Origin: CCY15215 sp034932145
GTDB lineage: Bacteria; Cyanobacteriota; Cyanobacteriia; Cyanobacteriales; Spirulinaceae
Assembly (NCBI RefSeq): GCF_034932145.1
Contig: NZ_JAYGHV010000189.1
Span: 1 to 8,364, forward strand
Length of the DNA stretch: 8,364 nt
Direction of reading: 5' to 3'
Below the pieces are notes generated by a model, which saw only the letters and a list, made by a program, of their open reading frames with translations, was not told the origin of the DNA and did not search any database. Below are positions 6,608 through 8,364 of the stretch, one piece after another. A program made the translations under genes and the position numbers. The first letter of the stretch is position 1; every line of letters begins with the position of its first letter.

Positions 6608-8364
6608 TTAATATTTAGGACGTAAAGAAAATTCATCAAACTTAATAATATCAGAATTGTGTTGAGTCGTATCAAAATAATAACTGCTAACTTTTCCTCG
6701 TCCTGTATCTAAAATACTAAAAACTGAAATATCGTTACTAGAAACATAAGGCAAATCGTTATTATTCTCATCTTTTAATGGGGAAATTGTTGGCATAATT
6801 GGCTCTAAACCATTGGGATCGCCTTCTGCAATATAAGTTTCTTGATATCCCTTGGGAATAGGGCGTTTTTTGTTCCCCAAAAAAGCACCATAACTATTAC
6901 CAACATTGGAAGATTCGAGAAAATTTACTCCTTGTTTATTTTGAAAACGATTCCAGAGATGAGAATGACCATAATAGACGAGTTGAACTCCTGCTTCATT
7001 AAATAAAGGTTCTAAATAGCGAATAATATAATCATCATTTAATGGGTACTCATAGCGCACAGATTTTACTTCCCCTTCTAGTGTTGAAATAATACTTTGG
7101 CGAGGATTAGTATAAGCAGGAACAATATTATCTCCTAAAGTATGGGGAGGATGATGGAACATGACAATTTTATATTTAGCGTCTTGAAATTCTGGTGTTT
7201 GTAGTTCTTGTAAAAGCCATTTATATTGTTTACTATCAGGAGTAATCGGTTCAAAAATATGCTGTCCATAACCCCATTTTTCCGGAGTGTCCAAATCCTG
7301 CGATCGCTCTCGATAGCGACTGATTTGCTCATCTTTTATACTAGGCGATCGCCAAATATTAGTGATATATAAAACAACCAAACGAATATCGCCAAAAGTG
7401 ACTGCATAATATTTCTCTCCTCCCGAATTGCTTTGCGGTAACGTAAAAATTTCCTCATAAGTATCGGTATTAAAAGAATTTGCTTTAATCCATGCTGCTT
7501 TTAACTGCGGATCGTTTCTCGGGTTAATTTCTGCACTAGATTTTTGATACATCTCCTCAGCTTTAATGTGGGGATAAGCATCGCCAAATTGTTCATTTAA
7601 ACCCGTTTGCAGAGAAAAACGTCCCATCACTTCATGATTGCCGATCGCCGTGAATAAAGGAGCGTGTTGAATCAATTCTCCGCCTTTATAAACCGTCTCG
7701 ATCCCCTTCTTTTTCAAAGTATAACTCCCTCGACCTTGGAGGACAGGAAAAAAGGCATTTCCCCCATCGCTATCGAACCATTCCGAAGCGCGATCGGCAA
7801 TATTAATTAAATCTCCTGCCATAAATACCGCATCAACTTTGCCGATCGCCTCCTCTACTTTTTGTAAATTTGCCGCCGTCATCGGCATCAATTGATGATC
7901 GGAAGTTAGTAAAATCTTGAGGGGTTTTCCCTCAGAAGGAGTCGGTGCAAGGGAAAAAATATGACTGCTAATTTCCTCCCCCGTTTCTCGAGTTGAAATA
8001 ACACGATAAGGAATGCGGCGATCGCGTTTTAAACCCGTTATTTCTGCCTCATGTCGCCAAACCTCCCGAGCGGCAGTTTTGGCATAAGACGGCGTAATTT
8101 TAGAGTTTTGGTCTTCTCTAACCCGCGTCAGTTTGGAGGTTACTGCCCTCACTTCCTCTTCTAAATTATCGCCATAAACGACGCAATTTTCCCTCCCCGA
8201 AAACTCCGTAAACCAAACAACCCGTACAGAATTTGGCGTTGGGAGTTGCAGAAACGGATCGCTTAATAATTCAGTAGCAACCATAATATTTTTCGGTCTT
8301 AAAGACTTTGGCGGCTCCATAAAAACCGCCAATAAAAAAGCAGCAATAAAAGGTAACAGTACGA
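6608..8364 (-). CDS. Exported calcineurin-like metallophosphoesterase, purple-acid-phosphatase-like (5' end beyond right edge)
   Basis: Probable secreted or periplasmic phosphoesterase; 584 residues are visible, counted from the first complete codon at 8362. Residues 1-14 (VLLPFIAAFLLAVF) resemble the core of a signal peptide or anchor, so the real start lies outside the window; TTG 8332 and ATG 8320 are internal. Residues of about 40-140 look like the beta-sandwich (fibronectin-III-like) N-terminal domain of purple acid phosphatases, ending SSHIFSLAP. The catalytic metal-site motifs follow: I, TSDHQ with Asp155; II, GDLIN (183-187); III, GNHE (241-244); IV, HHPP (403-406); V, GHSH (465-468). 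Motif II has Asn where true purple acid phosphatases carry the metal-ligand Tyr, and motif I is D-x-Q rather than D-x-H or D-x-G, so this is a related but distinct group. Likely substrates are phosphomonoesters or diesters; the exact one is unknown. There is no phosphate-regulon site that I can see within the window. Confidence 0.9.
   Translation of the reverse strand, partial: VLLPFIAAFLLAVFMEPPKSLRPKNIMVATELLSDPFLQLPTPNSVRVVWFTEFSGRENCVVYGDNLEEEVRAVTSKLTRVREDQNSKITPSYAKTAAREVWRHEAEITGLKRDRRIPYRVISTRETGEEISSHIFSLAPTPSEGKPLKILLTSDHQLMPMTAANLQKVEEAIGKVDAVFMAGDLINIADRASEWFDSDGGNAFFPVLQGRGSYTLKKKGIETVYKGGELIQHAPLFTAIGNHEVMGRFSLQTGLNEQFGDAYPHIKAEEMYQKSSAEINPRNDPQLKAAWIKANSFNTDTYEEIFTLPQSNSGGEKYYAVTFGDIRLVVLYITNIWRSPSIKDEQISRYRERSQDLDTPEKWGYGQHIFEPITPDSKQYKWLLQELQTPEFQDAKYKIVMFHHPPHTLGDNIVPAYTNPRQSIISTLEGEVKSVRYEYPLNDDYIIRYLEPLFNEAGVQLVYYGHSHLWNRFQNKQGVNFLESSNVGNSYGAFLGNKKRPIPKGYQETYIAEGDPNGLEPIMPTISPLKDENNNDLPYVSSNDISVFSILDTGRGKVSSYYFDTTQHNSDIIKFDEFSLRPKY

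Noticed and set aside
7135..7332. 65-residue minus-strand frame within the phosphoesterase gene
   Set aside because: It is an alternative frame inside an intact conserved gene, with no start signal or domain.
250..8030. The many GCGATCGC palindromes as operator sites
   Set aside because: They are spread through coding and non-coding DNA alike, as expected for the HIP1 element that is generally abundant in cyanobacteria.

Overview
The window looks like chromosomal DNA of a cyanobacterium. The palindrome GCGATCGC (HIP1, a hallmark of many cyanobacterial genomes) occurs about 15 times by eye in 8.4 kb, the base composition is moderately AT-rich, and a TCCCCCTTAAAAAGGGGGA-type palindromic repeat of a kind common in these genomes is present. 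No genus can be named from the sequence alone. I see no rRNA, tRNA, CRISPR array, transposase or phage gene.

Layout. Positions 1-4264, all on the minus strand, hold a peptide/nickel-type (Dpp/Opp) ABC uptake operon. Read in transcription order it encodes a solute-binding protein with a Tat-like lipoprotein signal (4264-2594), a spacer with three perfect 31-bp tandem hairpin repeats (2474-2566), a DppB-type permease (2444-1422), a DppC-type permease (1365-520) and an ATPase that overlaps the DppC gene by 4 bp and runs off the left edge (523-1). A perfect TATAAT at the repeat/DppB boundary suggests a second, internal promoter. Repeats plus promoter may set the ratio of binding protein to membrane components.

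Positions 4265-4426 are the divergent control region between the transporter and a plus-strand sensor histidine kinase (4427-6160) with a periplasmic CHASE domain. No response regulator is visible. A 145-bp gap with two promoter-like elements follows, then a 96-residue protein with two predicted membrane segments (6306-6596).

The right side (6608 to the edge, minus strand) holds a large exported calcineurin-like metallophosphoesterase of purple-acid-phosphatase architecture. It converges on the small gene with only 11 bp between stop codons. Its reading frame stays open to the right edge and encodes a hydrophobic, signal-like segment there, so its true start lies outside the window.

Taken together this is a cell-envelope nutrient region: oligopeptide-like import, an extracytoplasmic sensor and a secreted phosphatase. 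That they form one regulated system is inference. I found no convincing undescribed system. The best leads are the hairpin repeat array with the internal promoter, the paired direct repeats between the transporter and kinase genes, and the atypical metal-site motifs of the phosphoesterase.
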